This document shows positions 1 through 8,772 of a stretch of 58,859 nt of DNA, in pieces. The notes under the pieces were generated by a model. That model was not told the origin of the DNA. It saw nothing but the letters and a program-made list of their open reading frames with translations, and did no database searches. Both the position numbers and the translations under genes were made by a program. This DNA comes from SIG452 sp045540295 (GTDB taxonomy: Bacteria; Bacillota; Clostridia; UMGS1840). The number at the start of each line of letters is the position of its first letter. The stretch's first letter is position 1. The DNA lies in assembly GCA_045540295.1 (NCBI GenBank), contig JAZQGY010000037.1, positions 1 through 58,859 of the forward strand. Reading direction: 5' to 3'.

Positions 1-747
1 CTGCTGGATGCATTCCTTTTTGTAGGTGCCTGCAACAGGATGCTGGAATCTGGTGGGGTTGGTGGAGTTACCGGTGATGGAAACACCAACGTTTTCTTTG
101 TGCATAATTGCAACGCCTTCACGAACGTCGTCACAACCGTAACATCTTACTTTTGCTCTTTCGCCGTCAGAATAAGCTTTTTCAGAAACGATTTTCAGTT
201 CACCGGTGTAATAGTCAAACTGAGTTTTTACATAGGTGAAGCCGTTAATTCTGGAGATGATTTCTGCAGCATCTTTACCCAGACCGTTTAAGATAACTTT
301 CAAGGGTTCTTTTCTAACTTTGTTTGCAGATTTTGCAATACCGATTGCACCTTCTGCAGCTGCGAAGGATTCGTGACCTGCCAAGAATGCGAAACATTTG
401 GTATCTTCACGAAGCAGCATTGCTGCTAAGTTACCGTGCCCTAAACCTACTTTTCTGTCGTCAGCAACGGAGCCGGGAATACAGAATGCCTGTAAGCCTT
501 CGCCGATTACTTCTGCAGCATCAGCAGCATTGGTAACGCCACGTTTGATTGCTAAAGCAGCACCTAAGATATATGCCCAGCAAGCGTTTTCAAAACAGAT
601 GGGCTGGATGCCTTTTACAATGTTATAAACATCAATACCTTTATCTTCGCAAATTTTTCTTGCTTCTTCGATGGAAGCGATTCCGTTTGCTTCCAGGCAT
701 TTGGTAATGCCTGCGATTCTTCTTTCGTAACCTTCAAATAATGGCAT
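1..747 (-). CDS. GGGtGRT family protein (C-terminus cut by window edge)
   Basis: The first 249 codons read from the ATG at 747 without a stop to base 1, so the C-terminal part lies outside the window. The protein starts MPLFEGYERRIAGITKCLEA and matches my memory of the clostridial GGGtGRT family, named for a motif nearer the C-terminus that is not visible here. Molecular function is not known to me; the visible part is a soluble, cysteine-containing domain with no signal peptide or membrane segment. A ribosome site AAGGAGGG lies 7 bases before the ATG. It follows the NifU-like gene by 14 bases, so the two are co-transcribed; this pairing suggests a role in iron-sulfur cluster handling (inference). 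Confidence 0.8.
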   Translation of the reverse strand, partial: MPLFEGYERRIAGITKCLEANGIASIEEARKICEDKGIDVYNIVKGIQPICFENACWAYILGAALAIKRGVTNAADAAEVIGEGLQAFCIPGSVADDRKVGLGHGNLAAMLLREDTKCFAFLAGHESFAAAEGAIGIAKSANKVRKEPLKVILNGLGKDAAEIISRINGFTYVKTQFDYYTGELKIVSEKAYSDGERAKVRCYGCDDVREGVAIMHKENVGVSITGNSTNPTRFQHPVAGTYKKECIQQ

Positions 748-761
748 AATCGTTTCCCTCC

Positions 762-1457
762 TTATTCTTTTCTCGGATCTACGTAGGACGCTGCATCAGC
801 GAATCTTCCGTAGGTACCGGTTGCTTTCTTCATTGCTTCTTCCGGGCTGGTGCCTGCTTTGATCATATCCATCATTCTGCCGAAGCTGATGAATTCATAA
901 CCGATGATGTGTTTTTCATCATCCAAAGCAATTTTGGTAACATAACCTTCTGCCATTTCCAGGTATCTGGGACCTTTTGCAGAAGAGGAGTACATGGTAC
1001 CAACCTGGCTTCTTAAGCCTTTACCTAAGTCTTCTAAGCCTGCTCCAATGGGTAAACCGCCTTCAGAGAATGCAGTCTGAGTTCTTCCGTAAATAATCTG
1101 CAGGAAGAGTTCTCTCATAGCAGTGTTGATAGCATCACAAACCAGGTCAGTGTTGACTGCTTCCAGTAAGGTTTTGCCGGTTAAAATTTCTGCTGCCATT
1201 GCTGCAGAGTGAGTCATACCGCTACAGCCGATAGTTTCTACCAGCGCTTCTTCAATAATACCGTCTTTCACGTTTAAGGTCAGTTTACATGCACCCTGCT
1301 GAGGAGCACACCAACCAATACCGTGAGTTAAACCGGAAATGTCTTTTACTTCTTTTGCCTGAACCCATTTGCCTTCTTCCGGAATCGGTGCCGGACCGTG
1401 GTTGGGGCCTTTGGCTACACAAGTCATTTGTTCCACTTCATGTGTAAACTTGCTCAT
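762..1457 (-). CDS. NifU/IscU-like iron-sulfur cluster assembly scaffold protein
   Basis: The 231-residue product starting MSKFTHEVEQMTCVAKGPNH resembles the scaffold-type protein that commonly precedes GGGtGRT genes in Clostridia. It has an IscU-like core with cysteines in GWCAPQQGACKL and ETIGCSGMTHSAAMAAEIL, the positions where a cluster would be assembled. The open frame extends 15 codons further upstream, but the start at 1457 is chosen because a GGAGG site lies about 9 bases before it. It is first in a two-gene operon with the GGGtGRT gene. Metal binding is inferred from family resemblance. Confidence 0.8.
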   Translation of the reverse strand: MSKFTHEVEQMTCVAKGPNHGPAPIPEEGKWVQAKEVKDISGLTHGIGWCAPQQGACKLTLNVKDGIIEEALVETIGCSGMTHSAAMAAEILTGKTLLEAVNTDLVCDAINTAMRELFLQIIYGRTQTAFSEGGLPIGAGLEDLGKGLRSQVGTMYSSSAKGPRYLEMAEGYVTKIALDDEKHIIGYEFISFGRMMDMIKAGTSPEEAMKKATGTYGRFADAASYVDPRKE

Positions 1458-1507
1458 TACTTTAAACCTCCATAAATGTATATTGAAATAATTTTTTACC
1501 AAATTAT

Positions 1508-1536
1508 ATTATACATAATTTCCCCCTGTTTGTCCA
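1508..1536 (-). promoter_or_regulatory. Sigma-A type promoter for the NifU-like/GGGtGRT operon
   Basis: On the minus strand, TGGACA (1536-1531) and TATAAT (1513-1508) are separated by 17 bases, about 50 bases upstream of the start at 1457. Confidence 0.6.
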
Positions 1537-1739
1537 CTCTTTTTGAAATTTTTTTGGATTTTTTTAAAAATTTTTTTAAATAACTTTACTTTCTGTTTCA
1601 AAAAGCTTCTGTTTCAGTTAATTTTACGAAAATTCGTATTTTTTACGTCTTTTCTTCATATAATAAACCATACTGAAAAACACCACGAAAAAACAAAACA
1701 GAAAAACAATACTTATATTTTTGATCTGGAGGAATCAAT

Positions 1740-2006
1740 ATGCTTATCCTGAAGGTATCTAAAAATTCCAATCCCGGTTCAGTAGCAGGAGCACTGTCCG
1801 GCATTGTGAGAGAAAGAGGTTCTGCGGAACTGCAAGCCATTGGTGCGGCAGCTGTAAACCAAGCGGTAAAAGCTGTTGCCATCGCCCGAGGTTTTTTGGC
1901 TCCCAGCGGTTTTGACATTGTATGTGTACCCGCCTTCTCTGAAATTGAAGTAGCCGGTGAAGAGCGAACAGCAATTAAGTTTATGATTACCGATAAAAAC
2001 AACTGA
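1740..2006 (+). CDS. spoVS: Stage V sporulation protein S
   Basis: The 88-residue protein matches SpoVS along its whole length: an ILKVS start, the NPGSVAGALSG segment, QAIGAAAVNQAVKAVAIARGF and the terminal EERTAIKF block, with the usual family length. SpoVS is a small ALBA-like protein needed for coat assembly and septation control in sporulating Firmicutes. A GGAGG site precedes the ATG by 7 bases. An AT-rich stretch of about 280 bases separates it from the divergent NifU-like operon and contains TATAAT at 1659-1664, but I could not assign a clear sigma-H or sigma-A promoter. The VanW gene follows after 29 bases. Confidence 0.93.
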   Translation: MLILKVSKNSNPGSVAGALSGIVRERGSAELQAIGAAAVNQAVKAVAIARGFLAPSGFDIVCVPAFSEIEVAGEERTAIKFMITDKNN

Positions 2007-2035
2007 TATTTTATCCGAAAGAAAGGAGTCTTCTC

Positions 2036-2665
2036 TTGAAACGTCAGGTCACTATGAAAAAAATATCCGGGAGCAGACTCCTTCTGCTGATGATTCTCTT
2101 ATTATCAGGATGCAATATGCGAACAGAGCCGGAGTCTTCTCCACTGCCTTCTCCGTCTCCTACAGTAACCGAAAGTCCGCAGCCGGAGGTCTCCTCATCC
2201 CCTGCTCCAAAAAACGAAACCGTAGGACAAGCCTCCACAAAAATTTACGACAACATCCCCGAACGGAACCAAAATTTAGCGCTGGCGATTCAAGCAATCA
2301 ACGGAAAAACTTTGCAACCCGGGGAAGAATTTTCATTTAATGAAACCGTAGGCCCACGTACCGCAGAAAAAGGATACAAAGAAGCAATCGGTTATGATGA
2401 AAAGGGCGAAAAAAAGCCAACCGTTGGCGGCGGAATCTGTCAAGTGTCTTCCACCATTTATATGGCAGCATTAAATGGCGGCTTTGAAATTGTGGAGCGA
2501 CATTCTCATTCTCACCAGGTTCCCTATGCAGACTCCGACCACGATGCTACTGTATCTTATGGTGGATATGATTTTCAATTCAAAAATAACCGGGACAAGC
2601 CGGTTTCTCTTTTCGCAGATACCGACGGTAACAGTGTGACAGTGAAAATTTCAGAAATAAACTAA
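2036..2665 (+). CDS. VanW family lipoprotein
   Basis: The TTG start at 2036 is favoured because AAAGGAG ends 7 bases before it; an in-frame ATG at 2054 has no well-placed site. The 209 residues begin with a lipoprotein signal (lipobox LSGC, cysteine about residue 26), then a Ser/Pro-rich linker to about residue 60, then a VanW domain with the signatures GGGICQVSSTIY, ERHSHSHQVPY and DATVSYGGYDF. The protein is probably anchored to the outer face of the membrane. VanW domains occur in vancomycin clusters but most, like this one, are not linked to resistance and their biochemical role is unknown. It probably shares a transcript with spoVS. Confidence 0.87.
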   Translation: MKRQVTMKKISGSRLLLLMILLLSGCNMRTEPESSPLPSPSPTVTESPQPEVSSSPAPKNETVGQASTKIYDNIPERNQNLALAIQAINGKTLQPGEEFSFNETVGPRTAEKGYKEAIGYDEKGEKKPTVGGGICQVSSTIYMAALNGGFEIVERHSHSHQVPYADSDHDATVSYGGYDFQFKNNRDKPVSLFADTDGNSVTVKISEIN

Positions 2666-2670
2666 AAAAA

Positions 2671-2707
2671 TACCCCGTAATACCGAGAGATATTACGGGG
2701 TATTTTT
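2671..2707. terminator. Bidirectional rho-independent terminator
   Basis: A perfect 12-bp stem (2671-2682 with 2691-2702) encloses an 8-base loop and is flanked by an A-run on the left and a T-run on the right. It sits between the convergent VanW and SLH genes and can serve both. Confidence 0.9.
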
Positions 2708-2716
2708 TATGAAAAA

Positions 2717-5700
2717 TTACGGATTAACTCTTGCGTCCTTGATAATGTAAAGGTTATACAGTGCGATGTTGGAGCTATCGGTGTTGTATGCTTTTACAAA
2801 TAAGGTATCGTGGCTCTTGTTGGTGGTGTTGGGGATATTGTTTCTGACAGTGTTCAGCTCTGCCAGATAGCTCTGAACATTATCCTTTCCTTTCACCTGA
2901 ACCAGAGTTCCATCGGCTTCATACACAAAAATATTTGCCAGAGAAGTGACGTTGTAATCATAGAAGTAACTTCCGTCACCTACTTTTGCCTCCATAGTTG
3001 CAATATCTGCAGTGTCACCGGGAAGAACGGGAAGCTTAGTTACAGAATCCTTTGCAATTGTTAAGCTGTGTTCTGTGCCGTCTTCGCTGATAATGTAATC
3101 CATGGGAATGCCCATATAATAAGCAAATACATTGAGAGCATTAGGTCCTACCAAGGTGCTCTGCTGAGACTGAATGCCCCAGAATCTGTAGTCTCTGTTG
3201 TAACCGCCGGTTGCAGCCTGGGCATTGTCGTCTGCAGTCATATAGCCAGTTGAGGGATAGGTACCTGCTGCAATTTCGTCTGCTCTTGCAAGAATGTAAA
3301 CATTTCTTAAGGTTCCAATATCTGCAACACCGTCTCCGGGTAAGGTATAGTAGGTGAATACGTCACCTTTTTTCAGCCTCAGTGTAGATTGAACCTCTTC
3401 AGTGATGGTAAGCTCAGTTGCTTCAGCACCATTGCCGCTTTTAGAGGTTCCGGTGAAGTTATACACCTTGATGGTTACAATATTTCCGTTTTCGGTGGGG
3501 ATGTTCGATCCGATTGACTCCACAATGTAGGTGGGAGATTTATCGGTTAAGCCTTCAAAGGGACGAATGATGACATACTGCATTCTATAACCGGCGGAAT
3601 TTTCATTATTCATCTGATATACCTTACCGGTATATGCGGTGTTGGTGGTCATGGTGGCAGTCTTGGGAGTCACAGTTTCACTGGATGCGGAAGAACCGAT
3701 CATAATAATTTTGGTGCTGCTGGAGTTGTAGGTGATGTCTTTACCACCGGCAAAGGTGATTTTGCTGTTAGACACCTTTGTAATGTCGCTTACTTCAGAA
3801 ACAGCAGATTTTTCTGCTACATAGGTGTAGTCATCGCTACCTGCCTGCAGGAGTTCTATGGTGTCAATTTTTCCGCTCTTTACGGTGTATTTGAAGATAG
3901 AATCAGTAATCAAAGCACCGGAGCCGTCTTTTAATATCTCGCTGTCACTTTCATTGCGGAAGAAAAGGGTATCCAGGGCACCGTTAGCAACGTTATACAG
4001 CTGAACCTGAGTTACTCTGTCAAAACCGGAACCGCCTTTGGTAGCGGAAACCGGAATTGCCAGACGAACATCACTCGTTTTGATATCGCTGATATAACCA
4101 ATTTCACCGAAGGGATCAATATGGAATTTTGCATTCACATCTGCATGCACCTTATCGGTTTGTTCATATCTGTCTAATTCTCTTGCTAACAGCATTGCAG
4201 AAGAAGTGCCAACCTTAATAACCGGACGGCCGGTTGCATCGTCGGTGGCGTATTCGTTTACAGTACCGTTGACAGTAGTGGAAGAAACCAGAACTTCAAA
4301 GTAGCTGTTGGAGGTATCTTCCGTATTGCTTGCCACAGCGATGATGTGTCCTTTGGAAATGCCGCTGTAGGAGCTCAGTTTGGTTGCGTTTGCAGCCACT
4401 GCTCCGGTGGAATAGTTAAAGTTACCTTTGCGGATTACAGTTTCGTTGATATACGCATCTTTATAAGGAATGCTAATATCTTTGTTGCTCTGTGGAGTAC
4501 CGCCGATAACAGCACCTTTTACTTTGATGACTTCGTTTCTGGAGTCGATGCTGTCTACCACATAAATTTTATAGGATTTTGCTTTTACCAGTGTGGTGTT
4601 GCCGTTATAAACAGAAATTACACCGCTTGCATATTCATGATTGCTAACGCTGAATAAATCTGCATTGATTGCTGCAATGCCGCCGGTGTGTAATCTTTCG
4701 TTATAGATTACAGTGGGAGTTGCATTGAAGTTGATGGTTTTGGTAAAGTCATTTGCTTTATCCGTATAGTAAGTCAGCTCGTTGTTGGTCAGGCTGATAA
4801 CATCAGAAAGCTTGATGTTTTCAGTTACTTCCACAGAATTGCTACGTTTGATGCTGGTTAAGGTTTTATCATCGGTGCCTGCTTCTTCTTTATAAGTGAC
4901 ATCTACTACCTGACCCACATAGCCAAAAGCATCTGCATTGGCGCCGGCAATCAGCTTAATGTAGTCGCCCTGAGTTGTTTTGATAAACAGTGCATTGTCG
5001 TTAACAGATGCAATGGCAGAAACACCGGGTTCCATATTCACTCTGGGAGTACGAACTACGGTTGCACCTTTTACGGTGTAGCTTTTTAAGAACTGCTGGC
5101 TGACAGAGTTGTTGCCGTCTTCAGATTTTACATAGTTGATAGTTCCGTCAGGTTTTACCTGAGCCACCAGCATATCAACGTCCAGAGAATTATACAGAAG
5201 CTGTGCAATGATACCTCTGGGTGCCGGCTGGGTCTGTGCAAATGCAGCCTTGTTTAAGATGTTCAGCTTGCTTGCCTGGGTGATGTATCCACCGGGATAT
5301 CCGCCCAGCTTTTCTGCTGCGGTGCCATAGTTTAATGCGCATACGATCATTTTTACAGCCTGCTCGTATGTAACCTGTGCATCCGGCTGGAAGGTGCCAT
5401 CCGGGAACCCATTGATGATGCCACGTTTTTTGGCAGCTACGATATCAGATGCTGCCCAGTAATCTACTGCTACGTCAGAAAAAGGTTCTTCGGTTACAGC
5501 AAAGCTGCCCAGACTGAACATTCTTGTGATCAGAGCTGCCATCTGTGCTCTGGTTACCGCTTCGTCAGGCTTGAAAGAGCCGTCCGGAAAACCGGTAATA
5601 ATGTCCATACTGGACAACATGCTGATTGCCTCATATCTGTCGTGAGTTTCCGGAACGTCTGGGTAAGTTGCCGCGAAAACGGGAACAGACAGAGTCATCA

Positions 5701-5737
5701 GACAAGCAAGCACAAGTGCTAACACTTTTGATTTCAT
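2717..5737 (-). CDS. S-layer homology (SLH) domain surface protein
   Basis: The 1006-residue protein starts at MKSKVLALVLACLMTLS, preceded by AAAGGAGG; the 16 codons upstream in the frame lack a better site. A cleavable signal peptide ending near PVFAA is followed by SLH repeats at about residues 21-75 and 82-135 (ITGFPDGSFKPDEAVTRAQ and INGFPDGTFQPDAQVTYEQ) and a weaker third to about 185, which would bind cell-wall polymer. The remaining ~800 residues are Ser/Thr/Val-rich, beta-strand-like sequence that I do not recognise. It is probably an abundant S-layer component or cell-wall protein. It follows dnaC on the same strand after about 95 bases and probably has its own promoter. Confidence 0.85.
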   Translation of the reverse strand: MKSKVLALVLACLMTLSVPVFAATYPDVPETHDRYEAISMLSSMDIITGFPDGSFKPDEAVTRAQMAALITRMFSLGSFAVTEEPFSDVAVDYWAASDIVAAKKRGIINGFPDGTFQPDAQVTYEQAVKMIVCALNYGTAAEKLGGYPGGYITQASKLNILNKAAFAQTQPAPRGIIAQLLYNSLDVDMLVAQVKPDGTINYVKSEDGNNSVSQQFLKSYTVKGATVVRTPRVNMEPGVSAIASVNDNALFIKTTQGDYIKLIAGANADAFGYVGQVVDVTYKEEAGTDDKTLTSIKRSNSVEVTENIKLSDVISLTNNELTYYTDKANDFTKTINFNATPTVIYNERLHTGGIAAINADLFSVSNHEYASGVISVYNGNTTLVKAKSYKIYVVDSIDSRNEVIKVKGAVIGGTPQSNKDISIPYKDAYINETVIRKGNFNYSTGAVAANATKLSSYSGISKGHIIAVASNTEDTSNSYFEVLVSSTTVNGTVNEYATDDATGRPVIKVGTSSAMLLARELDRYEQTDKVHADVNAKFHIDPFGEIGYISDIKTSDVRLAIPVSATKGGSGFDRVTQVQLYNVANGALDTLFFRNESDSEILKDGSGALITDSIFKYTVKSGKIDTIELLQAGSDDYTYVAEKSAVSEVSDITKVSNSKITFAGGKDITYNSSSTKIIMIGSSASSETVTPKTATMTTNTAYTGKVYQMNNENSAGYRMQYVIIRPFEGLTDKSPTYIVESIGSNIPTENGNIVTIKVYNFTGTSKSGNGAEATELTITEEVQSTLRLKKGDVFTYYTLPGDGVADIGTLRNVYILARADEIAAGTYPSTGYMTADDNAQAATGGYNRDYRFWGIQSQQSTLVGPNALNVFAYYMGIPMDYIISEDGTEHSLTIAKDSVTKLPVLPGDTADIATMEAKVGDGSYFYDYNVTSLANIFVYEADGTLVQVKGKDNVQSYLAELNTVRNNIPNTTNKSHDTLFVKAYNTDSSNIALYNLYIIKDARVNP

Positions 5738-5832
5738 TTGAATTCCTCCTTTAAGTGAATTCAGACAGTTGCACATTTTGCACATTCTGTCATAATATAA
5801 AATTATTTTTTAATCATTTATTTGAGAGGTAA

Positions 5833-6762
5833 TTACCCCTTTGGATACCGCAAATCATCACCACGAAACACAAAGGTTTCGTAATTGCCCAGTATTCTGG
5901 AAATAAATCGGGGAGAATACTTCTGATTCAGTTCACTAAAATCCAGATTGGTTGAAATTACTGTCCGCTTACCGGATATCATTCTGGCTTCCAAAATATC
6001 AAATAATTGAGATTGAGGATATCCAAAGGCATATTCGGTTCCCAGGTCATCAATAATCAACAAATCACAATCAGAAATCATATCAAGATATTCTGAATGT
6101 TCCGGTTGCTCACGGCGAAATTTTGCATCATCTATAATGTTGAAAATACGGGTTGCCGTTTGATACAGTACAAAATATCCGTGATCCAGAAACTCTTTGG
6201 CGATGCAGGAAGAAAGAAAGGTTTTTCCTGTTCCTGTTGGACCGGTAAACAGTAAGTTTTTGCGGATGGAAGAATCTTCCTTACAATACCGCTTTGCTTT
6301 TTCAATGATACATTCCATATATTTTTGTTCAGAATGCATCGGTAAAGAAAACGCTTCAAAATTCTCTGTGTCAATCCTGGAAGAAAGGTTAGAAAGCTGA
6401 TATGCTTCGGTTCGCAGCAGCTTTTTGTAACACTCGCAGGGTTCACTCCCTACAAATCCCTCGTCCCGACAAATCGGACACTCATAATAGTCATCTAAAT
6501 AATTGGCAGGATAACCGTGTTCCGCCAACAGCTGCTCCCGCTCTGCAACAAGATCTGAAAGCGTCTGCTTGATTGCTTGTACAGACGTTCCGGAAGATAA
6601 TCCAAGTTTTAGCTGTGCGCCGATTTTTTGATTTATCTCCCGAAGTTTTTGAATCTCTATGTATGCCTTTTCCTTTTTCTCACGGGTAATCTGTTTGTTT
6701 TCTTCCTGGCGTTTTTTCAGTTGTTCTGCCGCTTTTTGTAATACAACGGTTGGGTATGTCAT
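5833..6762 (-). CDS. dnaC: DnaC/DnaI-type replicative helicase loader (AAA+ ATPase)
   Basis: The 309-residue protein has a coiled N-terminal part (about 10-85), a four-cysteine cluster (C95, C98, C109, C111), and an AAA+ domain with Walker A GPTGTGKT (174-181), Walker B CDLLIIDDLG (about 232-241) and an STNLD sensor. This is the usual architecture of Firmicute helicase loaders, which place DnaB helicase on DNA. The ribosome site GGAGG overlaps the end of the DnaD-like gene, which stops 3 bases before this start, so translation is probably coupled. The dnaD-dnaC pairing supports a primosome role. Confidence 0.9.
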   Translation of the reverse strand: MTYPTVVLQKAAEQLKKRQEENKQITREKKEKAYIEIQKLREINQKIGAQLKLGLSSGTSVQAIKQTLSDLVAEREQLLAEHGYPANYLDDYYECPICRDEGFVGSEPCECYKKLLRTEAYQLSNLSSRIDTENFEAFSLPMHSEQKYMECIIEKAKRYCKEDSSIRKNLLFTGPTGTGKTFLSSCIAKEFLDHGYFVLYQTATRIFNIIDDAKFRREQPEHSEYLDMISDCDLLIIDDLGTEYAFGYPQSQLFDILEARMISGKRTVISTNLDFSELNQKYSPRFISRILGNYETFVFRGDDLRYPKG

Positions 6763-6765
6763 CCC

Positions 6766-7707
6766 TTATTCCTCCAACTGTTTCCGAATGAGATTATCGG
6801 TAATTTTTTGAAAATCAGGCATCTGCTGATTAAAATTATTCAAGGGACCCACTTTTACAGACGATTTTTTCGTCGGTTTGTTCCCATTTTCATTCATAAT
6901 AATTTTATCTAAGTACGAGAATGAAAGCTTGCCGATTGCCATAATCATTTTTTCATATGCTTCACGGATTTCCTGTTCTGTTTTTTCAGACTGCTCCCAT
7001 TTGCGAATAAATTCTTTTTCCTTATCCACAAATTCCCGTCCTGTAATTTTTAAGACTTTGGCAACTTTTTTCATATACTTGTTACTCTGCTCCATACGGG
7101 TGAAATGTTGCTCTAAATCTTCAAGGTCGGTAATTCCGTCTGCATAATTTGCCGTTACTACTTTATAAATGTATTTCATGCTTTTTTTGCGGATTTTTAA
7201 ACAATGGGCAATGGTCACCATCAGATGCTCCAAAGGAATCCCCTTGATTTTCACAATGTCGAAAATCATCATCACATCATCCTGCGTTAAAAGCTCCGGA
7301 TAAGTTGCTTCCACAATTCGCAAGGTTTCCTTAAAATCCTCGTCCCTTTGAATGGTAGAAAACACATCTTCAAACCGAACTGCTTCGTAGGGTTTCTTCT
7401 CTTTTTTGGCAACCGATGAGAAGGTCATTTCTTCGGGATTCTCAAATTCCACAGAACCTTCTTCAGATAAAGAAATCAGTCCTTCCTGCTCCCAGTAATG
7501 CCACGCATTTTTTACGTCCACCGTTAACACACCAAGGCTTTTTGCAATTTCAGAATCCGTCATAGACTGGTTTTCCATGCAAAGCTTCAGTCCGAATAAA
7601 TAAATTTTCAGGTAATCCCCATTTACAGTAGGGAGATATCGGTCGAAAAAAGTAACCGGTAACTTCACCAGGTTCTTTTTCCTCCCTTTGGATAATTTTA
7701 AAGCCAT
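6766..7707 (-). CDS. DnaD domain protein (primosome component)
   Basis: The 313 residues comprise a winged-helix-like N-terminal region (about 25-85, DSEIAKSLGVLTVDVKNAWHYWEQEG) and a DnaD-type helical domain (about 115-270, with ITDLEDLEQHF and YEKMIMAIGKLSFSYLDKI). Such proteins act with the helicase loader during initiation and restart of replication. It lies 47 bases after recR and 3 bases before dnaC, in the middle of a replication and repair operon. The tail about 285-313 looks disordered. It could be called DnaD or DnaB-like; the family rather than the exact orthologue is certain. Confidence 0.87.
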   Translation of the reverse strand: MALKLSKGRKKNLVKLPVTFFDRYLPTVNGDYLKIYLFGLKLCMENQSMTDSEIAKSLGVLTVDVKNAWHYWEQEGLISLSEEGSVEFENPEEMTFSSVAKKEKKPYEAVRFEDVFSTIQRDEDFKETLRIVEATYPELLTQDDVMMIFDIVKIKGIPLEHLMVTIAHCLKIRKKSMKYIYKVVTANYADGITDLEDLEQHFTRMEQSNKYMKKVAKVLKITGREFVDKEKEFIRKWEQSEKTEQEIREAYEKMIMAIGKLSFSYLDKIIMNENGNKPTKKSSVKVGPLNNFNQQMPDFQKITDNLIRKQLEE

Positions 7708-7754
7708 CAGTTTCCATCCTCTATGTCACGTCACACAGAGAACTTACCTCTGTG

Positions 7755-8354
7755 CTACAGTTCTTTTCGTTCTTTCCACGCCATCAGAAGGGTTGCTTCA
7801 TCAGCATATTCAATGTCACTTCCCAAGGGAAGACCTTGCGCAATTCGAGTCACTTTAATTCCCAGCGGTTTTAAAAGCTTTGCCAGATACATAGAAGTGG
7901 CCTCTCCTTCCACGGTGGGACTTAAAGTCAGAATCACTTCCGTAACATTGCCGGTAGAAACCCGGGCAAGCAATTCTTTCACAGTTAAATCTTCGGGAGA
8001 AATTCCGTCCATCGGCGAAATCAAACCGTGAAGCACATGGTATACACCTTGGTACTCTCCGGCTTTCTCCATCGCAATCAGCTCTTTGGGACTTTTCACA
8101 ACCATGACGGTGCTTTGGTCACGCTTTGCGTTCTGACAAATGGGACAAATGTCCCCCGCACAGATATTCTGACAGGTTTTGCAATAGCGGACTTTCGCTT
8201 TTGCATTTAACAATGCACTACTGAAGTCTTTTGCAAACTCGTCCGGCTGCATCAACACATAATATGCAAGACGCTGGGCTGTTTTCTTGCCGATGCCGGG
8301 TAATTTATTGAATTGTTCGGTCAACACGGTTAACGGCTCAAAAATCTCTGCCAT
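7755..8354 (-). CDS. recR: Recombination protein RecR
   Basis: The 199-residue protein shows all RecR elements: the helix-hairpin-helix LPGIGKKTAQRLAYY (18-32), a zinc finger (C58, C61, C70, C73), and a Toprim domain with VMVVKSPKEL and a TLSPTVEGEATSMYL block ending in RIAQGLPLGSDIEYADEATL. RecR acts with RecO and RecF to load RecA at gapped DNA. Its place directly behind dnaX and the EbfC gene is the classic dnaX-ebfC-recR order of bacteria. Confidence 0.96.
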   Translation of the reverse strand: MAEIFEPLTVLTEQFNKLPGIGKKTAQRLAYYVLMQPDEFAKDFSSALLNAKAKVRYCKTCQNICAGDICPICQNAKRDQSTVMVVKSPKELIAMEKAGEYQGVYHVLHGLISPMDGISPEDLTVKELLARVSTGNVTEVILTLSPTVEGEATSMYLAKLLKPLGIKVTRIAQGLPLGSDIEYADEATLLMAWKERKEL

Positions 8355-8407
8355 AATCTGTTCCTCTAATTGTTATAAAGTGATTCTTTGTCACGGAATT
8401 GAAAAAA

Positions 8408-8752
8408 TTAGAATAATCCGCCGAAGTTCCCCATACCGCCGGTGAGGCCGCCTAAGGTAGCTTCTTTTTGTTTTTCCATTTCGTCAATTGCCTGGTTTAC
8501 TGCAGCAATCACCAGATCGGAAACCATTTCCGCATCATCCAATACAGCTTCATCAATCACTAAATCAACCAATTTGCCGGTACCGCTTATCGTTACACTG
8601 ACTGCTCCGCCACCGGAGGTTGCCTGATATGTTTTATTTGCCAGGTCTTCCTGAGCCTGCTCCAGATTCTGCTGCATTCTCTGCGCCTGTTTCATTAAAT
8701 TTGCCATATTTCCGGGCATTCCGCCGCCCATATTGAATTTTCCTTTTGCCAT
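8408..8752 (-). CDS. YbaB/EbfC family nucleoid-associated protein
   Basis: The 114-residue protein has a Gly/Met-rich start, then MANLMKQAQRMQQNLEQAQEDL and a VSVTISGTGKLVDLVIDEAVL strand region, followed by a C-terminal Gly/Met tail, all typical of YbaB/EbfC. These proteins form dimers that bind DNA. It sits between dnaX (20 bases upstream) and recR (53 bases downstream), the conserved neighbourhood of the family. Confidence 0.95.
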   Translation of the reverse strand: MAKGKFNMGGGMPGNMANLMKQAQRMQQNLEQAQEDLANKTYQATSGGGAVSVTISGTGKLVDLVIDEAVLDDAEMVSDLVIAAVNQAIDEMEKQKEATLGGLTGGMGNFGGLF

Positions 8753-8772
8753 AATCTTTGTTTCCTTTCGTT

